A stretch of DNA of 64,000 nt from Udeniomyces pyricola (lineage: Eukaryota; Basidiomycota; Tremellomycetes; Cystofilobasidiales; Mrakiaceae), in assembly GCA_039545295.1 (NCBI GenBank), contig BCIK01000008.1, positions 884,487 to 948,486 on the forward strand. The letters run 5' to 3'. Below are positions 11,714 through 22,712 of the stretch, piece after piece. The notes below the pieces were generated by a model. It was given only the letters and a program-made list of their open reading frames with translations, was not told the DNA's origin and searched no databases. The position numbers and the translations under genes were made by a program. The stretch's first letter is position 1. Every line of letters starts with the position of its first letter.

Positions 11714-14700
11714 ATGCTCCCTATCAACCGCTCGTCCTCGTCTCTCATTCGGTCGGCCGTATCAGCAGGACCCTCGACGCGTCAGATCTCGACGGGCTGG
11801 CACAGTGTGAATGGTTTGAGCGCTAAAGCTCAGGGAAAGTGTCGGTTGGATTTGGAGTCAACTGTACGTGTCGTGTGTGGCCTACCGCTGTTTCCTTCGT
11901 CCGCGTGGGTCGGTCTGATATTGCGTCTCAAGAGCCACCTTTCGTCGCGTAGTATATTATACTCCCGGTATACATATGTAAGGTTGAGACTGATGATATC
12001 TGTGTTATACGTTACGTTTTGGTTCGAATCGTTCTTTCTTTTTTCGGGGGGACTCCCAAACCAGACGTCTTCCTCCTCACCTCGTTCCTCTCGGTCGTCC
12101 TTGGCCAACGACTACGCGTCGTATTTTCCTACCCAAAAGCGGGCGTACGCTGAAGCCTCCACGTCGTCTATTCCATCCCTCCAAGATCTCCTTGCCATCC
12201 CGACATCGAAGCCTGCGGAGAAATCATCTGCTTCGACTGCTTCAATGACGCTCTCCGCCGACGATCCTTCCTTTTCGACCGGTATCACCGATCACGATTC
12301 ACTCACCACCTACCCAACTCTCAAGTCAGCCAAAGCAGCGTTCGCAAGGTTTGCTCAAGAGGACGCTTTCCCAACCGCCGAGGAATATTTCGGGCTTCTC
12401 CAGGCACTCGTTGCTCATCGACAGCCCGATACGCCTCTCAAGGACATCCTCGTCACCTACAACCAGATGCTCGCCCGCGACATGAAGCCGACACCCGATA
12501 TCGTTGGCCTCGTCATGTCGGCTCTCTGCGTACGAGATGAGGAGGTCTATCGAAAGACGGTTGCCACATCGAATACGGATGTCAAGGTTCCTCGCGTTGC
12601 CCCGACCCCACCGTCCCGAACCCCACTCCCCGATACTCGCCCCCAACGAAAGTTTCAGAAGCCGACGCCCATCAACCCTTACGACCGAGAGCATTACCCT
12701 TCTGCCATCTCACTCTGGAACGTCTGCCAGGGCGTCCGACCGGCGATTGCAATTCCTCGGTCGGGCCTGCTCGCGCTTCTTCACGCCGCCGGTCGACGCA
12801 AGGATGCCAACACGATCGAACAGGTGTCGGCCGAACTCGAGAGTCGATCACGGAGTAAGGGAGAGAGATGCGAGTATGGAGTCTTTGAGGGTACGATTGC
12901 TGCCCTTGGAGGATCGAATTCGCAAGCGATCCGAGCGAAGTTCCTGGAGTTTCTTGAGCTCGAGGCTCAAGGTGCCATCCAACCGAACTCGAGCCGTTTG
13001 GGCAGCAGCCAATTGTCCGACGTCGATGGACCTTCTGCCGTCTGGAACGCGACAGTCTTGGCATTGGTACAGGTCGGCGATGTGAATACGGCTGAGACGA
13101 TCTGTGAAGCCATGGTCAAAACACACTCGAGCTTGAGCTCGGAGACTGAAGAAAGGGGAACTGAGGAGCAAGCCAAGGAGAGCCACTCGTCCCACTCTGT
13201 TTCAACATCCACTCTCGACCCCAGCTCTTCGTCCTCAGGTTCGACGTTCGTCCTTCCTTCGCTACCATCCTATCCTATCCAACCATCTCACCTCGTCTTC
13301 GTCCAACTCTCGTCCGAGCCAGCCATCACCCGCACCTGGTCTACGCCGGTCCCCAACTTTCGGTTCGTTCAATCCGCCCGTTCCCTTGGTCTCCCAACCG
13401 AGAGTCTCGCCGCCATCTTGAAGCCCATTATTGCCGCAACGGACCGTCAGCCAGAGCAAAGGCAGCAAGAGCTTGAGTTTGCTCAGTCTATCCTTGGGTC
13501 CGGCAACATACCGGCCACGTGGATGTGGTCGTCCATCGCGAACTTACTCATCTCACAGGAGGCCGCTCAACGTGTAGGCCAAGAATCGCCCGAAAACAGG
13601 CGAGAATTGATTGCAAAGTATCTTGACTGGGTTGGACGCGAACAGAGGAGGGAAGTGACGCCGCTGCTCGAGACGGCTGTTCTAGAGTTCTACGGACAAA
13701 TCGGGGGGTTTGAGCGAATCGCTCGTTGGCACGACAGTCTTTTCACTTTGGGCGCCGGTGTACCCCATATGGAACCTCTTCACAAGGAAGACAAAAAGTC
13801 TCAGGATTCCCAGTTGCCGACGCCGTCGGACAAGTTCGCCCCCGGCTCGGCTGCCAGCCACCATCATCGACTTCTCTCGCATCTCCTCCTGCCCAATTCG
13901 AATTGCACGCTCCCTCCTGTAGTTAAACTCCAACTCATCCTCACCCTCGTCTCTGTCGGGGCCTCGCATGGCGTTTCAACCAAGGCGCTCGCCCTCCAAG
14001 CCGATGCCATCTTCTACTTCAATAGCCTTTTCCGTCAAGCGACGAAAGTGGCCAAGGGCGATTTTACCCAGATCCTCCAGACCGTTCCCTGGGCTCAGGC
14101 TGCCGTCGAACTCGCGCTCGAGCACGACGAGTTCCGAATCGTCAAGCATGGTCGGACATCGTCTTACATGCTCTCCCAGCTGCTCATCAATCTCGTCAAC
14201 AACCGTGACACACTTCTCCCCGAACCCCTCAACTTTACCGATGAGAATTGGATCCGAATCGCCCAGTCGATCGCCCATCACACCCCAAGCGACCCTGCGT
14301 CCTCGATCCAACTCCTGGAACCTCTTGTCCCATCTTCCGTCTACACTATCGTCCTACAGAAAGCGTTGCCTTCATCTCCCGTCATCAACTCGATCAACTT
14401 TGACTTTTCATCGGCTCCTTGGAGCTCGTACTCAAAGTCGTTAGCACCTAGCTCGCCGAACGGCCCTCTACCAAACCTTCCCTATCAGGCTCGCTTGACA
14501 AGCCTCTCCAACCTCGCTGCGCTTGTCCATGAAGCCACTCCATTTTCTCTCGCCAAAGCCTACGAAAAGTTTCACTCCCTCGCCCAATACGAGACACCCA
14601 TCGTTCCCAGTTACTGGCTCGTCGCCCAATTTGCGTCGGCTATTGCCCGGCAAACTCAGTCGTACGACCGAGTGCTCGAGCTCCTACAATTCGTCGAGTC

Positions 14701-17188
14701 TTCCTCCAACTTTGGTCGCGAATGGGACGGGTCCGATCCCGTCGAAGTTCACACCCAATTCATTCAAGCTTTTGCCGCCTGTGGCGATTACATCTCGGCT
14801 CAATGGTACTTTGCACGCCTCGTCAGGGAGCTCAAACTTCAACCTAACGCTCGCATGTATGCCGCTTTGATCTCGTGCGCGCCGGATCCCGAAGGCGACG
14901 CGAGCGTAGCCGAAACGTACTGGCTCGAAGCCTCGGCGGATGAGGACGTCGTCCCGACCTTTAACCGAGAAATCTACAACGCCATGCTTGAAGCTTACAC
15001 CAACGCCGGTCAAGTCAAGAAAGTTGAGAAGGTGTTTCAGATGATGAAAAAGAAGCAGAGTGATAGCAAGGTGGTCGGCATCGAACCGAATTGGGCCTCA
15101 TACGCCCATCTCATGGTAAGTGCACAATATACCTCCTTCTTGCTCTCTCTCTCTCTTCCTCTCTTCTTGGCCTCCTTCCCCATCTCCTCCCCTTTTCATT
15201 TTTTCTCTGTATGACTTTTCGTATCCTTCAATCAATACTAACCCTTGGGCTTGATTTCGTGTCGTTCTATCTATCTTCTTCCGGGGTTTTCTTTTCTTTC
15301 CAGGACGCTCATTTCAAGGCGGGTGATACGGCCACCGCCATCAGGTACTACCGCAAGATGCGAAAGGTGATGCCTCCATACGCCCCACTCGACGTTCACG
15401 TCGCTACCCGCCCTTTCAAGTATGTGATCCATTCGCACCTCGGTCTTAGAATCTGAGTTCGGTATCGCAACCCTAACCTCGCTGATTTATGTCTTGTTTT
15501 TGTGTACTTTTCTTGTTTCGCTCTCTCTTGGTACCTATCCCAACTTACCTATTACCCTCTCTTTCTAGCCAAATGATGCGACACTACCTTTCTCTCTCTA
15601 CCTCTTGGGCCCGTCAAGAGCTCCTCAACGTCGACGCCGACATGCGCGAGCTCGGCCTCTCGCGGAACGGAGGCGTGACGTACGAGCTCCTCGTTCGAGC
15701 TCACGGTCAACTCCAACCTAAAGACCTCCAAGCGGCCAAGGGCGTATTTGAGGAGATTATCGAAACCCGTGGGGCAGCCCGAGGAGAGGAGTGGGCCGCG
15801 TTGATCGAGGCTCATGGAGCGAATGCATCAGGTAAGAATTTGGTTTCTAGTCTGATTTTTTTTTTCCTTTCTTCTTTTGGTTTGTCATCGTACTTTCTCA
15901 CTCTAGGCGAATATCTCTCTAAACTTACTCGGATGGTGGTTTATGGCCTCCTCGTGTCCCTTCTTTTTTCTTCTTTTTTTTTCTTCTTCTTCTGTCCCTC
16001 ATTGTACGATCTCTCTCCATCAGACGCGACCAGTGCCATAGCCGTCTTTGATTCGATCCCGGAACCCTCATCATTATCAACATCCGACTCTAGACCTCCC
16101 ACTAGCATCCTCGCGACGTACCAAGCGATGCTCTCCGTCTGCAGCAAGCACGACAACCTCATTCAGTACGCCAAGTACACCGACGACCTCGCGATGTCGG
16201 CCGACATCCCACGCGTCGTGAGCGCGAGTGTTTTGATCGAGGCGTACGCTCGGTTGGGTAAGATTGAAGAGGCGAGAAAGGTGTTTGGGGAGTTGGTGGA
16301 TCGAACGACTGGTTGGTCCCCCCCCCCCCCTTTTTTTTGCCTTCATATAAACCAATCAACCTTCCTCCCTTCCTCCTTTTCCTCCTCATTCTATCTTCCC
16401 CCTTCTTTTGAGTTGTACCTCTTTCTATCATGACTAACTCCTTCTTTTTGGTTATCCCCAACTTTGCCCTTCTGCTTTCTTTTCCTCTTTCTCGTTTTCT
16501 TTTTCCCTCATTCTTTCAACCCACCAAAAATCGGATCCGATCCAGACGTCGCCCATCCAACGAGACTCGACGCTCAAAGCACCGTTGTATGCCCACCGTA
16601 TCGGATGACTGACCATTGGTCGGCCCTCGTTCATGCCGAACTCACCTCGGGTCATCCGGCTGAAGCCTCAGCGCTCGTTCAGAAGATGCAAGCGATGCCT
16701 TGGCCTGGTTAGTCATGACGCTTCTTTTCTCTCCCTTTCTCTCTCTCTCCCTCTCCCTCTCTCTCTCTTTTTTTTGGGGGGGGATCTCTTCTTGGGCCAA
16801 CCCCGATTATTGACGCGACCGACCACCCCTTCCTTTCAAACCCTCGCTCGTCTTTGAACCTTATCTCCTCGCTGCCCTTTTATTATTATTTTCCCTTTTA
16901 AACTTGTTTTTTTATTTCTTCTTCTTTTAAATCTATCTTCTTTTTCGAACAGGGCTTGGCCGACCGAACGCGGTGATTGGTCGACTCGAAAGCGCGATTG
17001 AAAACGCTACCACGACGACGACGGCGGCGGCGGCGGTGGGTAAGAAGGGTGAAGGAGGGAGTCCACAGGATCGGACTGAAGGGTCCAAGACGATCAAGGG
17101 GAAGTCGAAAAGGCAAGAAGGCGATGCCGCTGCTGGTGGTGAGGAGGGGGAGAGTAGCGTCGAAGGGGGGGTTGAGGTGAAGCATTAG
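11714..17188 (+). CDS. large mitochondrial PPR-type protein
   Basis: Seven exons: 11714-11863, 12065-15115, 15304-15419, 15569-15831, 16024-16311, 16546-16707 and 16953-17188, giving 1421 residues. The N-terminus (MLPINRSSSSLIRSAV...RQIS) is Arg/Ser-rich without acidic residues, as expected of a mitochondrial presequence. Tandem helix-pair repeats with PPR character are clearest at about 1040-1180 (NREIYNAMLEAYTNAGQ, YAHLMDAHFKAGD) and again in exons 4-6 (TYELLVRAHGQ, VLIEAYARLGKIEEARKVF). PPR proteins bind organellar RNA in processing, stability or translation; the target here cannot be read from the sequence. The Ala/Gly/Lys-rich tail is low complexity. Intron 1 (201 nt) is a multiple of three and has no stop, so its retention would insert 67 residues. 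I placed the start at 11714 rather than further upstream because of the presequence. Confidence 0.8.
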
Positions 17189-17755
17189 ATGTCTTTTTTT
17201 TTTTTTATGAGGGATCCGTTCTGTTCTTTTGTTTGTTTCTTTGGTTTCTGCGAGTTGGTAAAGACGCGCAAGAGAAAGNGGGGGTGTGCAGGGGGGGAGG
17301 GGGGAATAGAAGATGAGAGAATGAGAGAGAGAGAGATCGTGGGAACGTTGCAGTAGGGCTGCATGTATAATCAGAGGCTGCACATCAACACACATATATA
17401 TATATGTATATATACATACTTAAGAAGACCTCACGTTGAAGGTTCGAGGAAAAAAAAAGTCAAATTGAAAGCAGAAGAAGAAAGAAAAAAAAAACCAACC
17501 ACAAAAAACGTTGCTTTGGAAACAAAGGACTGAGATTCTAAACCCCCTTTCAATATTTCTTTCAACCAAAAAAAAAAAGAAAATAACTGACCGAGCCAAA
17601 AAAAAAGAAAACTCAAGTTAAAACAACCCCCGAATTTCCCAGAAGAAACACCAAGATCTCCCAGATCACAAAAAAAAAGGAAACCCCCCCTTCCCAAGTC
17701 GAACTCCATCAGAACGTCAAAAAGAAACAAATCAAACACAAGAAAAGATCTTCTC
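17189..17755. other. convergent intergenic region
   Basis: 3' flanks of two convergent genes. It holds an N at 17279 next to a G run, a GA-repeat near 17310-17336, an alternating AT tract near 17393-17418, and A-rich sequence at 17450-17755. No gene recognised. Confidence 0.6.
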
Positions 17756-20700
17756 TTAAATGAGCGATTCGGACATGACGGCGACGAGGATGCTACCGGC
17801 TTGATCCGATTGCCTGTTACCCAGCCCAAGAAACAAGAAAAAACAACAAGAAAAACACAGATGACGATGAGAAATTGATGCATGACGGACACCAGAGAGG
17901 CCAGAGAGGGAAACAGAGAGAGAGATAGAGAGAGAAACAGGAGGAGGATGAAGGAGAGAAGAAAAGGGAAAAGACAGCAAGGATTTTTTTATTTTTATTT
18001 TCACTCACGAGAGGACATTTGCGACTTGAGTTTCTCCATCGGCCAAGCCTTTGAGGAACCAATCGACGTAGACGTCGTGTTGGGATGCAGGGATGACGTT
18101 GACGAGCGCGTTGAGGGTATCGGCAATGTATTGGTTCGTGAACCCGAGTCGGGAACCCGAGGAGAGAGCAAATACCTTGGCCGTTTCTAGCGCGATGGAG
18201 AGAAAAAAAAAAGAAAGAAAAGAGGAGCGTCATGGAAAGAGAAGAAAGAAATGGGGGAGGGGGTGAAGATGTGGTGAGCGAAGAGAGCCAAAATGACAAG
18301 AATAACACAAAGTGCAAAATAAGAGGTGGGACGAACGGAAACCGTCAGAGTAGGCCTTAGTCGTGGCGACCTGGGCGGGGGTAAGCGAAGCGGTCGCTAA
18401 CGGGGTGATGGGAGCAACGGTTGAGCTGGGTGCCGACGGAGATGCCGTCGTAGCGGGTGCCGAGAGGGCCGACAAGGGTAGAGGCGAAGTCGCTGCGGCA
18501 AACGTAGCGGCGCGTTTGACGTGGGCATTTCGGAGGTCTCTGGCTGAGAACTTGCCGGGAACGGTAAAGGCAGATTGTTGTCGCTTCAAGGGGCCCGAGA
18601 GAGCGCCGTGAGGGGATGGGGCTTGCTGCATGACTTGAGCGGAAAGGGCGTTGGCCATGTAAGACGAACCGTCGTCAAAGCTGGAGCCGTCCGTCGATGA
18701 GGAGCTCGATGCCGCAGGAGGAGCAGCCGCGCTCGTAGCTGAGGAAGAAGAGACCTTCTTGGCGGCCGAGCCAAGGACAGAAGCCTGAGCTTGAAGGTCG
18801 ACCGACTCGGGCACGATCAGATTGGCATCCAGAGCGGCGAGGATGTCACCCGAGGACGGCGGGTTGGCATACGCCAGGACGGCAGCAGGCGAAGGAACTT
18901 GGATAGCCTTAAGTGCGGCCGAGACGGGAGAAAGCGGGGAAAGGATGCCAGGGATGATGATGGGCGAGTTGGGGTCGACGTTGGCGTTGGCAGGAGCTTG
19001 AGTCGGGTAGTTGCCAGGGTAAGAAAAGAAAGACGACGGCAGAGCTTTGCCAACAGCGTTCTGGAAGCACCAATCGTTGTCGGTCGCACACGATTCGGTT
19101 CGGTAACCTGTGGCAATGAGAACGGAGACAAACGTCAGTTCAAAGAACCAGTCACCTAACTCTATGAGCCCAAGAAGTGATCACATACTCCAGAAACTCC
19201 ATCCGGCCGTGCCATTGGCATAGGTCTCCATCTGACCCGTGCAGTACGTTGCCCTGGCAGCGTCCTTGTCGGATTCCGTGTCGAGGGCCTGGCTCGAAAG
19301 GGCACATGAAAATTCGTCGACAACGAGGTTGCCTCGTGCTCGGTTCGTGGCCGAAAGGAGCTCGGTTGAGACGTTGGTCCTGATGTCGACAGCGAGGTTG
19401 GCTGATGACTCTTTCGGGTCGACGGGAGCGAAGACAAAGTCTGGGAAGTCGGATTCCATCTAAAAGTCAGAACGAGTTGAAGATGCAGATAAAGGGACAG
19501 AGAAATACAACTCACATTGGTGGTGGTCCAGAATGACGAAATCGTTTCGAGCGGCAATGTAGTCGGCAAACCGGCTCATGTCAAATCCATCGTGGATGCT
19601 AAAGGTTGGATGAAGGATACATAACACAGTAAATCTCCCATTCATGTCGGATTGTGAAGCCACGCCTGAACCACTCACTAGAAAGGGAACTTTTGGGCCG
19701 AGGGAGAGACCTGGCGAAGGGTCGTCAAGGCCTTGGTGTCTGGATAAAGATAGATCGGTTCGCTGACTGAGTACGGGTGCAGATACTAGTCCATATTATC
19801 GGAGGTGTATGCAGACTCACAGAAGTCGGGCAACCCATCGACGTTCTTGGGCTCGTTGAGCAATTCGATACCGACAACGTTGGTAACTTCGACGAATTGC
19901 TGAGTAAGGAACGTTAAGATGTTGATCGTGTCGGACATGTAGGTGGGCGAGTCGAACAAGCCCGTCTGACCGTCAGAGGTTCCGCCGTGATCCTGACCGT
20001 TCTGAGACCCAGGGGCTGCGAAAGAAGGTAGCGTGTATCGTCAGTAGTTGCTCGAGATTACGGTCTATCGGAAGAGAGGCATAAGCAACTGACCTCCGTG
20101 CAGATCGATGAGAACACCGAGTCCGTACTTGGCAGCCCAATTGACAGCTCGGACAACTCGCGGCCACGAATTGGTGTAGACAGACGAGACGGACTCGAAT
20201 GGGGTGCCGGACATGTAGATGGGACCAAGTGACCAGTAACCGATGGGGATACGGACCGTGTTGATACCTAAGAGGGGAAGAAAAGATGGGTGAGGCGCAT
20301 CCTTGCTTAGTATAGACATCAGAGCTGAGGAACAAGTATTTGCAAGGACGGAACCCACCAATCTTCTGGAGGTAAGCAAAGTCAGCCTCGGTAATCCAAG
20401 TGTCCCAGTGCTGTTCGAGGGCGTACTGAGCGGACTGCAAGTTGCCACCGTAGCCCATGGCAACATCGAGCTCGGACTGTTTGGTGCCGGCGGCGCAGGC
20501 AAAGAGACTGGGATGCATCCAGGCCTCTTGAACGAACCTAGCAGCCACGAAGACGAAAACGGAAGCCGATTACGTTATACGTCAGCGTTGTATCAAACTG
20601 GACGGAGCGAAACGAAGTATCAAGGAAATGAATGCTTACCAGGACCCGAGGTTCACACTCTGCTGCTGTCGGTATCGGAAGACATTGGCGAGTGATTGAT

Positions 20701-20980
20701 CGAATGGAGCGAACCCTTGAAGAGGGACAGTACTATTGGCATAACCCTCAATGGCGTTGCAAACAGCTGTGGAAGAAGTCGATCCATCGACCGACTCCGT
20801 GGTGACGCCCGAGGCAAGAATGGGGGGAAGACCGTTGAGGGTCGAGTTTACAAGGGGAACGATGGTGCCGATGAGACCAGGCACGATGTCGCCCACGATG
20901 GGTACCGGTTTGATGAGCGACGAGACGAGCCCAAGGGCAGAGAGAAGGGAGCCGAGGTTAAGGGCCGAGAGAAGTGGCAT
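17756..20980 (-). CDS. glucan 1,3-beta-glucosidase (GH5) with long C-terminal extension
   Basis: Secreted exo-beta-1,3-glucanase of family GH5, acting on cell-wall beta-1,3-glucan. Ten exons: 20980-20640, 20537-20359, 20267-20094, 20015-19821, 19739-19679, 19598-19516, 19440-19189, 19107-18343, 18186-18009 and 17813-17756 (761 residues, all phases consistent). A hydrophobic N-terminus (MPLLSALNLGSLLSALGLVS) looks like a signal peptide. Family marks include NLGSWFVQEAW, INTVRIPIGYW, LIDLHG, the acid/base Glu in LLNEPKN (about 286) and the nucleophile Glu in VVDEFSCAL (about 387). The usual EWS is EFS here. GWSFWS closes the barrel near 428. The remaining 330 residues are Ala/Ser/Pro-rich, beginning with a Cys-containing patch (SCATDNDWCF), and have no recognised domain. 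I chose the acceptor before 19440 because it gives LDHHQYFVFAP. Confidence 0.88.
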
Positions 20981-21499
20981 GGTTGAGGATGCAAAGAGAG
21001 TTTATGGGAGAAGAGAGGGGGGAGAGGAGGGTAGGGGGATGGATGGGGAGATGATAGAGTTGCTAGGGTTATGTGGAGTGAGGCCGGCCTCTGAGATGAT
21101 ATGGAGATGATACGTAGATGAAGGGAGGGGAGAAGGGCACCAGGCCGCTTACGTTGAGGAAAGGACGAAAAGGAAAGTGAAGGGTAAGAAAAGGCAAAGG
21201 AGGTCGTGGTATAGAGGGAGTGGACCCAATGAAAGCGAAGGTGTCTCTTTATAGGTTGTCTGATTGACCGGCCATCTAAACGTTGGAGGGGGCGAGTGCA
21301 CAAAAGAGGGGGCGTAGAAGACTGCGGCAGGCCGCGAGATCAGTATCCAGTCGAGAATACAATCCCCGCCTCGCCGTCGTCGTCTTCATTTTCTTCCTTG
21401 TTCACGCCTGGACCATGCGTCGGGGGCTAGGCCAGATCCGGTCAGCAGAGTACGGCACTCACATCAGAGCTGAGTTTCGTGGTATCATCCAGTCAGGCC
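20981..21499. other. upstream region of the exo-glucanase gene
   Basis: About 520 bp between the exo-glucanase start and the 3' end of the GatC-like gene on the same strand. On the minus strand it is pyrimidine-rich just before the start codon (20990-21060), typical of the promoters in this window. No gene recognised. Confidence 0.5.
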
Positions 21500-22090
21500 T
21501 TACTGGGATTTTGGCTTGCCTTCCACGACGTAGAAGCCGGCACGCGATCGCTGGGCAAGCTTGACAAGGTCCCTCCCAGCCACGCTTGGTGAGCTGGCCC
21601 TTCTTTCCGCTTCCTGCGCGGTCTGAAGCCCTTCTTCTTCCCCTGAGCCATCGATACAAAGTTCGACTTTGCCCCAACCAACTTGTGGATCGGATGCCCT
21701 GACGTCAACTTCCGCGCACCCCTCTCTCGCCCTTTCCATCTCTTTGGCCTCGAGCTCCCTCAATAACTCCGTCACGTCCGCTCCCCGAACACCTTGAATG
21801 ACGCCGATAAGGTCGGTCATGCCTTGTGCCGTGCACGATGGATACGGGAGGGCAGATAACGTGTGTAGTTTCTTGAGAGTCGTCTCGGGCAGAAGGGATG
21901 AATTTGGCGAAGGAGAAGCCGAGGCGAGAAGCTTTGTGATGGAGTACGTTGGCCGAAGTGGAATGCAGAGATCCGAGACTGCAACTTTGGTCGAGCTGAG
22001 AGGGGATGAGAAAGGGTTGGAGTGCAAGTATCGTCGTGGAGCTACGAGAGAGACAGCGGCCAGAGAAAGAGTGCGGATCCGCGAAGACAT
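21500..22090 (-). CDS. probable mitochondrial GatC-like amidotransferase subunit
   Basis: Single-exon gene of 196 residues. The N-terminus MSSRIRTLSLAAVSLVAPRR is Arg/Ser/Ala-rich with no acidic residue, a good mitochondrial presequence. The middle (LLPETTLKKLHTLSAL) resembles the GatC helix that follows a phrase on loading residues. The C-terminus GRDLVKLAQRSRAGFYVVEGKP is close in style to the GatC end that wraps around GatA. GatCAB converts Glu-tRNA(Gln) to Gln-tRNA(Gln) in mitochondria. The match is from memory of the family and moderate only; a GatF-like or unrelated small mitochondrial protein remains possible. I took the ATG at 22090 as the start because the residues encoded upstream look like leader sequence. 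It is divergent from Sec63. Confidence 0.5.
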   Translation of the reverse strand: MSSRIRTLSLAAVSLVAPRRYLHSNPFSSPLSSTKVAVSDLCIPLRPTYSITKLLASASPSPNSSLLPETTLKKLHTLSALPYPSCTAQGMTDLIGVIQGVRGADVTELLRELEAKEMERAREGCAEVDVRASDPQVGWGKVELCIDGSGEEEGLQTAQEAERRASSPSVAGRDLVKLAQRSRAGFYVVEGKPKSQ

Positions 22091-22712
22091 GACTGGAAAA
22101 TGGATGACGGACAAATGGGTAAGTACAAGAGCGGTATACATCGGGGACTGAGTGATGAGTGAGATCTACGACTGGACCCGAGCTCACCGAGGGGAAGTAA
22201 AGACGAGCAGAGGACGGGCGTGGGTAGGTTTGAGGTGATAATGGAAGGACTGGATAGGGCGCAGGCGGATCATGACATGACGCGAAGTCGCCGGGTAGGT
22301 GCAACCGCGTGTGGACGCGACGCGCGCTTGGAGATCCAGTTCGGGTCGATCGACGTCATGATGATGGGCCGTGGTGTGAGTCGATATAAGGAAGGTCCGA
22401 TGTGTGGGATACTCTAGTGGGATGTCAGACATTTGACAGACTCGAGAGGATGGAGTGATGATGACAGAAAGAGAAGAAAAAAAAAAGAAAAAGAAAAAAA
22501 AAGGAATTTAAAAATTGATGTGGCTAGGGCGGAATTCTAATCGACCGGTTTATGAGGCCATCTCCTTCTCCCAATCATTTGCCAGCAACACAACCAACCT
22601 GTATACTAGCTCCCTTGACGATCAACCATCAGATCAGCCTTCCCAGCTTCCTCTTCCCCTTCTTCCTAGCTTCCCCTTCGCTTCCCCCTCCTCTTTCAAC
22701 GAGTCGACCGCC
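22091..22712. promoter_or_regulatory. divergent promoter region, GatC-like / SEC63
   Basis: 622 bp between divergent start codons. An A-rich block lies near 22468-22510, and a C/T-rich leader at 22620-22710 runs directly into the Sec63 start. No other gene recognised. Confidence 0.45.

Noticed and set aside
12018..12034. ggttcgaatc, a tRNA B-box-like string
   Set aside because: No A-box or cloverleaf arms could be drawn around it; it lies in an intron of the PPR gene.
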